In this document: positions 14,981-23,344 of the stretch, in pieces
Position numbering within the stretch: position 1 is the first letter of the stretch
How the letters are laid out: each line of letters begins with the position of its first letter
From: Betaproteobacteria bacterium
Lineage (GTDB): Bacteria > Pseudomonadota > Gammaproteobacteria > Burkholderiales > Rhodocyclaceae
DNA: 64,000 nucleotides
Direction of reading: 5' to 3'
NCBI GenBank assembly: GCA_009781175.1
Contig: WQYQ01000002.1
Coordinates: 1 to 64,000, forward strand
Notes under the pieces: generated by a model
The model's input: the letters and a program-made list of their open reading frames with translations, nothing else
Databases searched by the model: none
Told to the model about the DNA's origin: nothing
Made by a program: the position numbers and the translations under genes

Positions 14981-15855
14981 GGCGCGGCCTGGGTTGCCGC
15001 AGCGTTGGCGGCGGCGCCGGCCGAGCGGAGGGTGTTGATCGTTGCCGCTTGCAGGCCTGTGGCGGCGGAAATGGCTCCGGTAATCGCGTTTTGCACTTCG
15101 GCCGTAGCCCCAATGGCGATTTTCGCTCCGGCCGCGCAGACGGCCACGACGGAGATGTCGTAGATCTTGTTTTTGATGGTGAGCGCGGTCTGGTCGATGA
15201 CCGCGCCCAGGCTGACGAGATCGGGCATCTGGCCCGAGAGCAGCGTTTGCATGCCGTTGCCGAGCGCGGATTGCAGATCGCCGATGGCTTGATCGACGGC
15301 ATCCTTTGCCGTACCGGCTTTGTCGGCGGCGTCGCGCGCGGCGTTCTGTCCGCTTGCGGCGGGCGCGAGATCGTTTTCGACGCGCTTGAGTTCGAGGTTG
15401 AATTCGATGCGCCGGGCAGCTCCATTGGCGAGGAATTCGGTACGCGTGACGCTGATCCGCTCGATGACGAATTCGCCGATGACGTTGAACAGGCCGTCGA
15501 TCAGCATGTGGGCCTCGCCGGTGTCGGCCATGTCGCGCAGGCGCTTGAGCGTGACGATGCCGCCGGTGAAGCCTGGGTAGAGTTCGCCCGAGAGTTTGAG
15601 CTTGTCGTTCTCGCGGCCGGCGTATTGCGAGACGGGCGTTGCGCCGACGCGCGCGGATTCGGGATGCCGCCACGCCCATTCGTCGTTCAGCGTCTGGTAC
15701 GGCGTGGTGCTGCGCTGGAACACGAAGTCGCCCAGGCACATCATCTTGTCCCAGAACAGCATGCTGCCCAGGGCCATGCCCTGTGACAGATTTTGCATGC
15801 CGAGCAGGCCGGGGATGTTTTCGATGTTGGGCAGGGTGACGGGGCCGATGTTCAT
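14977..15855 (-). CDS. U: P2 gpU-like tail terminator with long C-terminal extension
   Basis: 292 aa; P2 gpU is only about 159 aa. The first ~150 residues carry the gpU core (MLFWDKMMCLGDFVFQRSTTP, split at about 32-52, and GFTGGIVTLKRLRDMADTG). The rest is an Ala-rich helical extension ending NAAATQAAP. Similar long versions occur in other betaproteobacterial P2-like phages as I recall. It lies between the tape measure and gpD genes. Confidence 0.9.
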   Translation of the reverse strand: MNIGPVTLPNIENIPGLLGMQNLSQGMALGSMLFWDKMMCLGDFVFQRSTTPYQTLNDEWAWRHPESARVGATPVSQYAGRENDKLKLSGELYPGFTGGIVTLKRLRDMADTGEAHMLIDGLFNVIGEFVIERISVTRTEFLANGAARRIEFNLELKRVENDLAPAASGQNAARDAADKAGTAKDAVDQAIGDLQSALGNGMQTLLSGQMPDLVSLGAVIDQTALTIKNKIYDISVVAVCAAGAKIAIGATAEVQNAITGAISAATGLQAATINTLRSAGAAANAAATQAAP

Positions 15856-15858
15856 GTG

Positions 15859-18546
15859 TCAGTCTCGATCGCGCAAGCTGGCGTTATAGGCGCTGGCGCG
15901 CGGGAGTTGTTCGATCTGGCGGCGGACTTCCTGCGCGAGCGCCACGGTGTCCATGCCCGGCGCGGCGGTTACATTGATGGCAATGCTGCCGATCTGCATG
16001 CCGGACGCGGCGGGGGCGCGCGCGGTGAGCGGCCCGCGCGTATCGAGCTTGGCGGCGAGCGTGACGGGATCGGCGAAGGCCGGCGCACCGAAGGCGAGCG
16101 CGCCCGCAGCGGCCACCCGGCGCGCGATGGCGGTGACGGTTTTGAGTGGGCCGCGTTGGCCTTCGGATAGTCCCTGGTCGAGGCCGGCCATGGTGAAGCC
16201 GCCGAGTTCGGCGAAGACGCGCGAGGGTGATTTGATTCCGAGCTTTTCCTTGAAGCTGTCCGGCAGCGCCGATGCGAGCGTTTTGATGACCGTGCCGATC
16301 ATCGGGATGTTGAAGATCAGCCCTTTGATAAGCCCTTTGACGATCGATTCGCCGAAGCCTGAGAACTTGGTCGGCAAGTCTATTTCGAACCAGTCGAGCG
16401 TGGCCTTGAAGGCGCGCGTGAAAATGCCCAATGGCGACCAGCGCAGAATCAGCAGCAGGATTCCTTTCCATCCTCCATCGAAGGCCGTTTTTATTTCGTT
16501 CCACAGTCCGGCGAAGAAACCCTTTATCGGTTCCCAATAGCGATAGATCAGATAGGCGGCCAGGGCGATGCCGGTGATTGCGAGGCCGATCGGGTTCATG
16601 AGCAATGCGCGGCCGAGCCAGAGCAGCGCTTGACCGGCGATTCTGATCCCGCCTCCCGCCGTGATGCCTTTGACGCCGAGCATGGTCAAGCCGTAATTGA
16701 CCAGCGCGAACGGCCCTATGATCGTTCCCAGCGTGAGGGCGAGCGTGCCGAGCACCACGGCGAGCAAGCCTGCGCCGGCGAGCGCGATCATCAGCGCTTT
16801 GGCGAGGCGCGGGTGCCGTTCCATCCATTGCGCCGCGCTGCGCGCTGCTGACGCGAGCTTTTCAAGCCCGGCGACATAGAGCGGGAGAACGCTGGTGCCA
16901 AGCTCGCGGCGCAGATCCTGTAACTTGGCCTGAAGCTCCGCTTCATTGCCCGACGCACCCTGAAGCGTTTCCTTGTACGAACCCTCTACTCCCTGCGCAT
17001 GCTTGGCGGCTTCGATGTGTTTTGAGATGTTCTGATTTTCCAGATACATCGACGCGAAGAAGTCGCCGCCTTTGCGTGACGAGAAGAGCTGATTGATCTT
17101 CATGACCATCATTTCTTTCGTGATGTCGGCTTCCTTTACTCCGCTTTTTATGAAGCTGTCGCGAATGCGCGGGACGACTTCTTCCATCAGATATGCAAAT
17201 GGGTTCTTGACGTATTTGTCGCCGCCGATCAGCGAGTCCGGCGCGAGTTTGGTCAGGCTGCCAACTTTGTTCTTTTTGATTGCCTCGGGCTTGATGAGGC
17301 CAAGTTTGACCATTTCATCACTCGCCTGGAGCGTGTTTCTGCTGGCGGCCCAATTCTGGAACGCCGACATCAGGCCGGTGCCGGCGCGCAGGCCGCCCAT
17401 TTCCTGCGTGGTGTGCATGAGGCCGTAGAAAAACGATTCATCGGCCATGAGCTTTGCGCCGACGCCGCCTGTCTTGATTTGATTGAGCAGGTCTTCCGGC
17501 GTGACTTGCCCGCCTGACGAAACGTAGGTGCGCATCGCCATATCGACGGTGCGCTTGAAGGTGTCCATATCCTTGAGTGCGCCGCGCAGCTCTGCGGTTT
17601 TCACAAGATCCATGAACATGGATTCCATTTTCTCGCCGTGGCCTTCGCCGTGGCCCTGCTTGTTCATGACGTTCTCTACCGCGACCTTCATTTTCATGAG
17701 CGTCGGCACAATCTCTTCGGCGTGGTGCTGGTCGCGCGTGACGGCGAGCGCTTCCTTGTACATCTTCACGCGGTCTGTCAGCGAGCTGCCGATGATTTCA
17801 TTGGCGCGCGCGAACTTCTCGGCTTCCGCTATTTCACGATCGCCCTGCCCCATTAAACGCAGTTGCTGAACTTGGCGCTGGTATTCCTTGGCGTCGTCGA
17901 GCACGGACCCCGCGCCGTGCAGCATGCGTTCGCCCACGTGCAGCATGCGTTCGCCCACGTGCAGCGCGCCGTAGCCGCCAATCGTCATGCGCGCGCCGAG
18001 CGCCTGGCGCTTTTGCAGCTTGTCGGCGGCTTCGGCCGCGCGTTTTTGCGTGGCGTTGAGTTTGTCCATCGCGGCGCGCTGCGCGGCGATGCTGCGCGTG
18101 GCGCTGTCGATGTCGGTGCGCAAGCGCCGTTCGTGTGTTCCAAGGCTATTGGTGCTGATACCCGCATCCGCGAGCCGGTTGCGCAGTTCCTGCACGCGGA
18201 CGGATTGCTGTTTGTGCTGTTCGGACAGGGCCGCCGCCTCGCGCTTGGCGGCGGTGAATTCCTTCGTCATGGCGCGCGTGGGCGGCGCGGCCGCGTTGAT
18301 CTGCTTGGCGAGTTGGTTGACGTTGTTCTGCGCCGCAGCGAGCTTGGCGGCGGTGTCGCTCAAGCCCGTGCGCAGCTCGCGGAACGCGCCCACCTGCTTT
18401 TGCACGGTGTTGAGTTCTTTGAGCTTGACGCGGTTGTTGGTGAGCGCTTGCGAGAGCTTCTTGACCTCGGCGGAGGTCGAGCGGAATACGGCGCTTGCTT
18501 TGTCGATCGCGGCGAGCACGACTTCGAGCCGCAGTTTGTCACTCAT
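15859..18546 (-). CDS. T: P2 gpT-like tape measure protein
   Basis: 895 aa (P2 T about 815). The N-terminal ~200 residues form a coiled coil (VEVVLAAIDKASAVFRSTS opening area, many Lys/Glu heptads). Central residues 560-680 hold hydrophobic membrane-type helices (LAKALMIALAGAGLLAVVLG, FALVNYGLTMLG), followed by the amphipathic region KSPSRVFAELGG seen in many tape measures. It sets tail length and is ejected with DNA. A 21-bp in-frame tandem repeat (17917-17958) duplicates LHVGERM. The start overlaps the gpE' end. Confidence 0.95.
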   Translation of the reverse strand: MSDKLRLEVVLAAIDKASAVFRSTSAEVKKLSQALTNNRVKLKELNTVQKQVGAFRELRTGLSDTAAKLAAAQNNVNQLAKQINAAAPPTRAMTKEFTAAKREAAALSEQHKQQSVRVQELRNRLADAGISTNSLGTHERRLRTDIDSATRSIAAQRAAMDKLNATQKRAAEAADKLQKRQALGARMTIGGYGALHVGERMLHVGERMLHGAGSVLDDAKEYQRQVQQLRLMGQGDREIAEAEKFARANEIIGSSLTDRVKMYKEALAVTRDQHHAEEIVPTLMKMKVAVENVMNKQGHGEGHGEKMESMFMDLVKTAELRGALKDMDTFKRTVDMAMRTYVSSGGQVTPEDLLNQIKTGGVGAKLMADESFFYGLMHTTQEMGGLRAGTGLMSAFQNWAASRNTLQASDEMVKLGLIKPEAIKKNKVGSLTKLAPDSLIGGDKYVKNPFAYLMEEVVPRIRDSFIKSGVKEADITKEMMVMKINQLFSSRKGGDFFASMYLENQNISKHIEAAKHAQGVEGSYKETLQGASGNEAELQAKLQDLRRELGTSVLPLYVAGLEKLASAARSAAQWMERHPRLAKALMIALAGAGLLAVVLGTLALTLGTIIGPFALVNYGLTMLGVKGITAGGGIRIAGQALLWLGRALLMNPIGLAITGIALAAYLIYRYWEPIKGFFAGLWNEIKTAFDGGWKGILLLILRWSPLGIFTRAFKATLDWFEIDLPTKFSGFGESIVKGLIKGLIFNIPMIGTVIKTLASALPDSFKEKLGIKSPSRVFAELGGFTMAGLDQGLSEGQRGPLKTVTAIARRVAAAGALAFGAPAFADPVTLAAKLDTRGPLTARAPAASGMQIGSIAINVTAAPGMDTVALAQEVRRQIEQLPRASAYNASLRDRD
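17917..17958. repeat. 21-bp tandem duplication inside gpT
   Basis: Two identical 21-base units, in frame, encode LHVGERM twice in succession near the end of the tape-measure coiled coil. A seven-residue unit equals one heptad, so the coil register is kept. Confidence 0.85.
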
Positions 18547-18718
18547 GGCCGGCCTCGTAGCGCACGCGGGCGCGTTCGCGCCACGCGGTGAGTTCTTCGA
18601 GCGTGAAGTCGGCCATGTCGGCCGGCCGCCAGTGGAAGACGAGCGCTATATCTGCCATGGCTTCATCCACGTCGTTAATCAGGCGTTGTCCGCTTCCCGC
18701 GCCGCCGACGGATCGACG
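18539..18718 (-). CDS. E': gpE' frameshift extension (GpE-family tail chaperone)
   Basis: 59-codon reading frame in -1 relation to gpE, entered after the slippery site at 18718-18724. Its last 39 residues (MADIALVFHWRPADMADFTL, then ELTAWRERARVRYEAGHE) match the GpE family. Translation would give a 155-aa gpE-E' fusion, as in P2 where E+E' arises by -1 frameshifting. An ATG at 18658 could also allow separate translation of the 39-aa part. The product probably chaperones the tape measure, whose start overlaps the 3' end. Confidence 0.85.
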   Translation of the reverse strand, partial: RRSVGGAGSGQRLINDVDEAMADIALVFHWRPADMADFTLEELTAWRERARVRYEAGHE

Positions 18719-19005
18719 AAAAAACCCTGCACCGCCATTCCAATTTTCGTGATGTCTGCGGGGTCGAGGTTGCGCGCTTCGATGTCGGTGAGCGGCGGCG
18801 TGGCGACGCGCTGCGCGAGCGTGACGATGCAATCGACGTCGAGCTGGAGGATGTCGAGAATCTTCATGCCGCGCATGTTGAGCGGCTTGGGTTTGCGGAT
18901 GACGAGCGTGGCGATGGTTTGCGCGCCGCGCACGATTGGTTGGGCGAGCGTGATCGTTTCTTCGGTTTTTGGGGCGACTTGGGTGTCAAGTTCGGTGTCG
19001 TTCAT
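18679..19005 (-). CDS. E: P2 gpE-like tail assembly chaperone
   Basis: 108 aa (P2 E about 91), beginning MNDTELDTQVAPKTEETITL and containing VIRKPKPLNMRGMKILDI. Zero-frame product ending shortly after the slippery heptamer (codons 94-96, GGT TTT TTC). It sits between tube and tape-measure genes, the standard place of frameshifted tail chaperones. Confidence 0.9.
   Translation of the reverse strand: MNDTELDTQVAPKTEETITLAQPIVRGAQTIATLVIRKPKPLNMRGMKILDILQLDVDCIVTLAQRVATPPLTDIEARNLDPADITKIGMAVQGFFVDPSAAREADNA
18718..18724 (-). promoter_or_regulatory. Programmed -1 frameshift slippery site
   Basis: T TTT TTC in the gpE zero frame (X XXY YYZ rule). A -1 slip continues with CGT in the E' frame. 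P2 uses T TTT TTG at the equivalent place. Confidence 0.85.
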
Positions 19006-19102
19006 GATGTTCCGATGCGAGCGGTGAAAGGTGCGGCGGGTCTGGCTGCGACCCGCCGCGTAAGGCCGCGGTTAGGCGGCAAGGGAGGCACAACACAAAG
19101 CT

Positions 19103-19615
19103 TCAGCCAAGGCCGATGTTCTTTTTGTGCTCGGCATACACGTCTTGCCCGCCGATGATGCAGATGAAGTTGAGCGGGTCGAGTTCGACTTTCACCGCGC
19201 CGTTCCAGATTTCTTTGTAGTAGGCGAGCGTGAATTTGAATTTCTGCTTGCCGATGTCGCCTTGCTTGGCGTTGTCGCGTTCGGCTTTTTCGATGCGGCC
19301 GCGCATGTGGATTTCCACCGCGTCGATCGCGCCGCTGGCGTCGTTTTGGACGCTGCCGAGAAACATGATGGGCACGCCGTCGAGCGTGCGTTGGCCCATC
19401 GTGGCGAGCACGTCGGGCAGCCAGCCGCCTCCGGTGAGTTCGGTTTCGAGCGCTTTGAGGCCCATGTCGATTTTGACCGGGCTAATCATTCCTCCACCGA
19501 TGTAATCCTTCATTTCCATTTCGATGTCGGGGAGTTTGATTTCTTCATACTCTCCGACGCCGCCCTGGCCGTCGACATGCACGGTGAAGAACTTGAGAAC
19601 TTTCGCGAGTGCCAT
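19103..19615 (-). CDS. FII: P2 gpFII-like tail tube protein
   Basis: 170 aa (P2 FII about 172). Typical features are the start MALAKVLKFFTVHVDGQGG, LPDIEMEMKDYIGGGM and the C-terminal EIWNGAVKVELDPLNFICIIGG (split here for length). It forms the inner tube of the contractile tail. Located 15 bases after the sheath gene. Confidence 0.93.
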   Translation of the reverse strand: MALAKVLKFFTVHVDGQGGVGEYEEIKLPDIEMEMKDYIGGGMISPVKIDMGLKALETELTGGGWLPDVLATMGQRTLDGVPIMFLGSVQNDASGAIDAVEIHMRGRIEKAERDNAKQGDIGKQKFKFTLAYYKEIWNGAVKVELDPLNFICIIGGQDVYAEHKKNIGLG

Positions 19616-19630
19616 TGGGACGGTCCTTTC

Positions 19631-20803
19631 TTACGCGGCGGCCACGGCGGCGGCGAAGTCGATGAGGTAGGCGTCGGTAATCGTTTGCCGCAAAACGAGG
19701 TTTTCCAGCGGCGGGACCGGCGTGTAGTTGTAACTGACCCAGAGCTTGCCGCTCTTGAGGATTTCGGCGCTGTTCAGCTCCGAATACCAGGCTTCGCCGC
19801 CGAGCAGGTCGCCTTCGCGCGTCATGGCGCGCAGTTTGGCGTTGATGCTTTCGATGATGAGCTTGACGCGCACGGGCAGCATATTGGTGTCGATTTCTTC
19901 GAACTACGCTTCGGCCACGGTGTCGGCGAGCACTTGCGCGGTGCGCGTGTAGGTTTCGAACATAAAATCGTCGTTCTGCGGCGCGCAGGTGCGCAAGCCC
20001 CAGAAGCGGAAGCCGTCGCGGCGGATCAGCGTGGTGATTTCGTGCGCGTTGAGGAAGCCGGCGTCGGTGTTGGGGTCTTGCAAGTCCCAACTGATATTTT
20101 GCGCGATGCCGGTGACGCCATTGACGACGATGTTGGAGAGCGAGCGCGACCAGCTTTGCTCGGCGTCGATCTTGGCGCGCAGGCCGAGCGCGCGCGCGAC
20201 GGTGTAGGCGTCGTCGGTGCGCTGGGTGGCGGTGTCGAAGGCGGTGAAGTCGCCGTGGATCAGCATGAGTTCGCGTTGGCCGAAGTCCTTGCGGTAATCG
20301 GCCGCGGCTTCGATGGTGTCCGCATGCGTGGCGGCATACACCATGGCGCGCGTGGCCTGCGCGACGGTGAGGAGTTCGTTGGTGACGGCCGCGTTGTCGA
20401 GCACCGGCACGCCAAGGATGCGCGGGCGCACGCCGCATTGGCTTTGCGCGCCGAGCAGCGCCTGGATGCCGGTTTTGCCGCCGTCTGTGGTGACGCCGCC
20501 GATGATGTTGGCGGTCTGCTCGGCTTCGGTTTCGGACGCCGCGACACGCACGGCGACGAGCAGCGGGCGGGTTTGATCCGCGATCGCGTCGAGCGAGCGG
20601 GCGAAGGTGCCTTTTTCGCCGGCCTTGCCGAGCGCGGCGTAGATGTCGGTGATGAGCGTGGGCTGGTTGAGCGGGAAGGCGTCGGCGTCCGCGTCGTCGC
20701 CGGTGACGACGATGCCGATGACGCCGGTGTCGAGCGTGCGAATCGAGCGGATGGTGTCGGAGACTTCCTGCACCCGTGCGCCGTGGTGGTAATCCTGTGC
20801 CAT
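19631..20803 (-). pseudogene. FI: P2 gpFI-like tail sheath with in-frame amber stop
   Basis: The full frame of about 390 codons (P2 FI about 396) is interrupted by one TAG at 19904-19906, after codon 299. The part before it (MAQDYHHGARVQEVSDTIRS onward, ending LADTVAEA) and the part after it (FEEIDTNMLPVRVKLIIESI, then NYTPVPPLENLVLRQ and TDAYLIDFAA) are in the same frame and both match the sheath family. Without suppression a 299-aa truncated sheath results, lacking the C-terminal domain that packs on the tube. Either the prophage tail is dead, the codon is suppressed, or it is a sequencing or assembly error. Confidence 0.88.
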
Positions 20804-20910
20804 GCTTGGCTTGCTCCTGTTGAGTGCGTCTGGCTTGTGTGATTGAACTTAGCGGGCTTGCGCGCGGCGCGCACGCTGCGCTTGTTGTGCGGGGGGTGGA
20901 TACGCTTAAG

Positions 20911-20973
20911 GCCCCTCTCCCGGCGCTTCGCGCCACCCTCTCCCACAAGTGGGAGAGGGGCCGGGGGAGAGGG
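20911..20973. repeat. REP-like nested palindrome
   Basis: Inner arms CCCTCTCCCAC (20936-20946) and GTGGGAGAGGG (20949-20959) are nested in outer arms GCCCCTCTCCCGG and CCGGGGGAGAGGG. Palindromes of this CCTCTCCC/GGGAGAGG type are widespread dispersed elements in proteobacterial genomes. It lies in the 223-base gap between the sheath gene and the fibre module. Confidence 0.7.
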
Positions 20974-20975
20974 TG

Positions 20976-21004
20976 GAAAAGCAAACGGGCCTTGATTGGC
21001 CCGT
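20976..21004 (-). terminator. Terminator of the tail-fibre operon
   Basis: On the minus strand, ACGGGCC-AATCAA-GGCCCGT followed by TTGCTTTTCC, 22 bases after the stop at 21027. It separates fibre genes from the sheath-tube operon. Confidence 0.65.
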
Positions 21005-21026
21005 GGTGTTTGTTTGTCGCGTGGCG

Positions 21027-21434
21027 TTAGTCGCGGTTGCGCTGGCATTTGAAGCCGAACGCGCCGCCGGGCGGACGCCAGCCTGCGTACCAGCGCAGCC
21101 AGCGGCCGGCGTGCGATACAAACGGGCGTGGGAACCAACCGCCTACCGTGCGGGTGACAGCCCAGTTCCAGCCGCGCGGGAGCACGAATGGCGTCGTCGG
21201 GTCTTTGCCTGTCGAGATTGTGTCTTTATCGGCGCAACCGATGACGTAGAACGTCAGGTTGTGGATGGGGTTGCGGAACCACCATAAAATGTGGCGAATC
21301 CAGTCTGACCAACCCCTCATGTATTCATGCGGTGGCTGCGGATCATCGGCGTTGCCGAATATGCCCCATACAATCCGGTCGATAAAGTGGTCTGGTTTTG
21401 CAATTGTCCGGCCTGACTGTTGAATGGTCTGCAT
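21027..21434 (-). CDS. Hypothetical protein in the tail-fibre module (135 aa)
   Basis: Trp/Arg/Pro-rich protein with NPIHNLTFYVIGCADKD in the middle and a C-terminal block rich in W, P and G (GWFPRPFVSHAGRWLRWYAG). The pattern resembles uncharacterised proteins found next to tail-fibre or lysis genes in other phages, but I do not recognise a function. It follows the fibre-assembly gene by one base. Confidence 0.6.
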   Translation of the reverse strand: MQTIQQSGRTIAKPDHFIDRIVWGIFGNADDPQPPHEYMRGWSDWIRHILWWFRNPIHNLTFYVIGCADKDTISTGKDPTTPFVLPRGWNWAVTRTVGGWFPRPFVSHAGRWLRWYAGWRPPGGAFGFKCQRNRD

Positions 21435-21435
21435 G

Positions 21436-21903
21436 TCATGCTCCCGGCATTTCGAATGCGGGGAGGCTGGCTATCAAATCTTCCACGCTTGGGAGTTGAT
21501 CGGCCCCCGACATGACCACATCCATTTTTGCGTAACACGCGTCCCACACACGCGATCTCCATGCTCTCAAGGTTTGGCCCTCAGCCTGGAATTTCGGCAC
21601 GGCAGGCTCGTCAGCATACGTCACAGCGGTTTTGATGTCGTCGTAGCCGAGCGAGCGCGCCACAGAATCCATGTGCGTCTGCACTGCGGCGGCGAACTCG
21701 GCTTTAATCTGTTCGAGCGTGGGCTGAGGCGGTTCGACGGCAATTGGCCTCCCGGTGTCGTCTGCAACGATGCGCAGGCCATTGCTTTGAGCATCCAGCA
21801 GCGCGGCATGCTCTGATTCTGTGATTTCAACGGCATCAGAAGGGATGTTGTTGACGTGGATTTCTGCGGCGTAGAAGCCACCAGTATGTGCGGAAAAAAA
21901 CAT
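21436..21903 (-). CDS. Tail fibre assembly-like protein
   Basis: 155 aa. It begins MFFSAHTGGFYAAEIHVNNIPSDAVEI-type (first 20 shown to FYAAEIHVNN), the standard opening of the short tail-fibre assembly and adhesin-accessory proteins, followed by EHAALLDAQSNGL and a helical region. The ATG at 21903 has GGAGGAG upstream. Chaperone for trimerisation of the fibre encoded just before it. Confidence 0.85.
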   Translation of the reverse strand: MFFSAHTGGFYAAEIHVNNIPSDAVEITESEHAALLDAQSNGLRIVADDTGRPIAVEPPQPTLEQIKAEFAAAVQTHMDSVARSLGYDDIKTAVTYADEPAVPKFQAEGQTLRAWRSRVWDACYAKMDVVMSGADQLPSVEDLIASLPAFEMPGA

Positions 21904-21911
21904 AGCTCCTC

Positions 21912-22730
21912 CTAATATCCAATTGCAATCCAACAGAAGGAACCCGCTCCTCCTCCGGTATAACAGAACAAAGTAAATCCCTCAGGGGTAGTAACCCCGG
22001 TGGTACTCGCCGCACCCGTTATCCATGTTGAAATATTAAAATTTGCCAACGCGCCTGGAAGTACCAACAAGGTTTTGTTTGGAAAGGCAACCGGATAGGT
22101 AATCTCCAAATTGGCGCCGCTGTTAATGTTGGGCGTCTGGGTTCCCCATTGAAAAATCAACCCGCTCGGCAGCTTCTGATAGCCACTCAATGCCAGGCTG
22201 CTCAAAAATGAGTCGAGCGGGGCGTACTGCGGATGCGGGTTCTGCGCGGCGACGTGCGCGGCGATTTGCTTGTCGGCATAGTCGCGCGTCGCGAGTACGA
22301 TGGACGGATCGATTTTGAGTTCGACGGAATCCGTCGAGCTGACGATCAGGACCATGCGGATGACCTGTGTGCGGCCCGAGCCTTCGGGAAGCTGTGGTTT
22401 GTAGGAGGGCGCGCAGTTTGCGACAGCGATCAGGTCGCCGTCGGCGTCAAATAGGCCGAGTTCGCGTATCCACCAGCCGCCGACGCTCTCCGGTATCACT
22501 TGCTCGGCGATGATCTGATTGCCGTTTTGCGGATCGATTGAGATCTGATTGAGCGGCGCGCGACGCAGTTCGTGAATCAGGTTTTTTTGCAGCCGGTCCG
22601 GTATCGGGTTGGCTCCGTTCGCGTCACCGACCGCCATTTGCGTGATTTTGAGCGTTGTTCCAAGCGCCGCGGCGTTGGCGAGCTTGGCTTCGCCGATCGC
22701 GGTGAGTAAAGCGTAATAGGTCTGGCTCAT
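21912..22730 (-). CDS. H: Short P2 gpH-like tail fibre
   Basis: 272 aa, much shorter than P2 H (about 670). Residues 1-160 are the conserved baseplate-attachment domain (YYALLTAIGEAKLANAAALG, WWIRELGLFDADGDL). A short linker (AAHVAAQNPHPQYAPL) precedes a C-terminal receptor-binding-type domain (LPSGLIFQWG, then a Gly/Ser/Thr-rich end closing in FCWIAIGY), like gp53-type fibre tips. The compact fibre suggests a specific narrow receptor. Overlaps gpI. Confidence 0.88.
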   Translation of the reverse strand: MSQTYYALLTAIGEAKLANAAALGTTLKITQMAVGDANGANPIPDRLQKNLIHELRRAPLNQISIDPQNGNQIIAEQVIPESVGGWWIRELGLFDADGDLIAVANCAPSYKPQLPEGSGRTQVIRMVLIVSSTDSVELKIDPSIVLATRDYADKQIAAHVAAQNPHPQYAPLDSFLSSLALSGYQKLPSGLIFQWGTQTPNINSGANLEITYPVAFPNKTLLVLPGALANFNISTWITGAASTTGVTTPEGFTLFCYTGGGAGSFCWIAIGY

Positions 22731-23344
22731 GATGGTGTGATGGTCATGGTGTCGATGGTGTGCAGGGCTCCGCCGCTCAGGGCGAAACCTTCGATGACGA
22801 TTTCGCTTGGCAGGTAGGGATAAACGGTGAGTTCGTCACCGAGATACGTTCCGCATGCAAGCTTGACGGCTCCTTGCGTTTCGAGGCTGATCGCGAGCCC
22901 GACGAGGTGGCGCGTGAGCGGCTTGGCGTCGTCGATCAGGCGTTCGATTTCGGCGTACATTTCGTCGGTGATGCCGGTATCGAGCACGCCGATGCGCAGT
23001 CTGAACGTGCCGCGCGGCTCTCCGCTCTGCCACCACTCGATCACGTCGATCAGATAGCCGAGCGGTTCGACGACGCGGCGCAGCGCGCCGATCGTGCCTT
23101 TCTTGCGATGCACTTCAAACGCCGCGGCGACGGCGGCGCGTTTGGCGGCGACCGGCCAGTCTTCATTCCACCAATCGACCGAACGCGCCCAGGCGAGGAA
23201 GGGCAGCACTTCTGCCGGACAGGTTGCTGGGTTCCACAGATCGCGCAGCGGAATCGGGTAGTCGTGCGCTGCGGCGAGCGCCTGCACGGCGGCTGTTTCG
23301 AGCGCGGTCGATGCGCTCGGCAGCAGGTGCGGCCTGCTATTCAT
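22727..23344 (-). CDS. I: P2 gpI-like baseplate protein
   Basis: 205 aa (P2 I about 176). It contains the family pattern ALETAAVQALAAAHDYPIPL, LPFLAWARSVDWWNEDWP and RKKGTIGALRRVVEPLGY. Component of the baseplate wedge tip that carries the fibres. Overlaps gpJ by 8 bases and gpH by 4. Confidence 0.93.
   Translation of the reverse strand: MNSRPHLLPSASTALETAAVQALAAAHDYPIPLRDLWNPATCPAEVLPFLAWARSVDWWNEDWPVAAKRAAVAAAFEVHRKKGTIGALRRVVEPLGYLIDVIEWWQSGEPRGTFRLRIGVLDTGITDEMYAEIERLIDDAKPLTRHLVGLAISLETQGAVKLACGTYLGDELTVYPYLPSEIVIEGFALSGGALHTIDTMTITPS

Noticed and set aside
13856..15163. Rightward frame of about 435 codons opposite gpD
   Set aside because: Antisense to a clear P2 gpD; Val/Ala/Arg-biased composition and no family pattern.
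19127..20842. Rightward frame of about 570 codons opposite gpFI and gpFII
   Set aside because: Antisense of recognised sheath and tube genes; composition is His/Arg/Val-rich shadow sequence.
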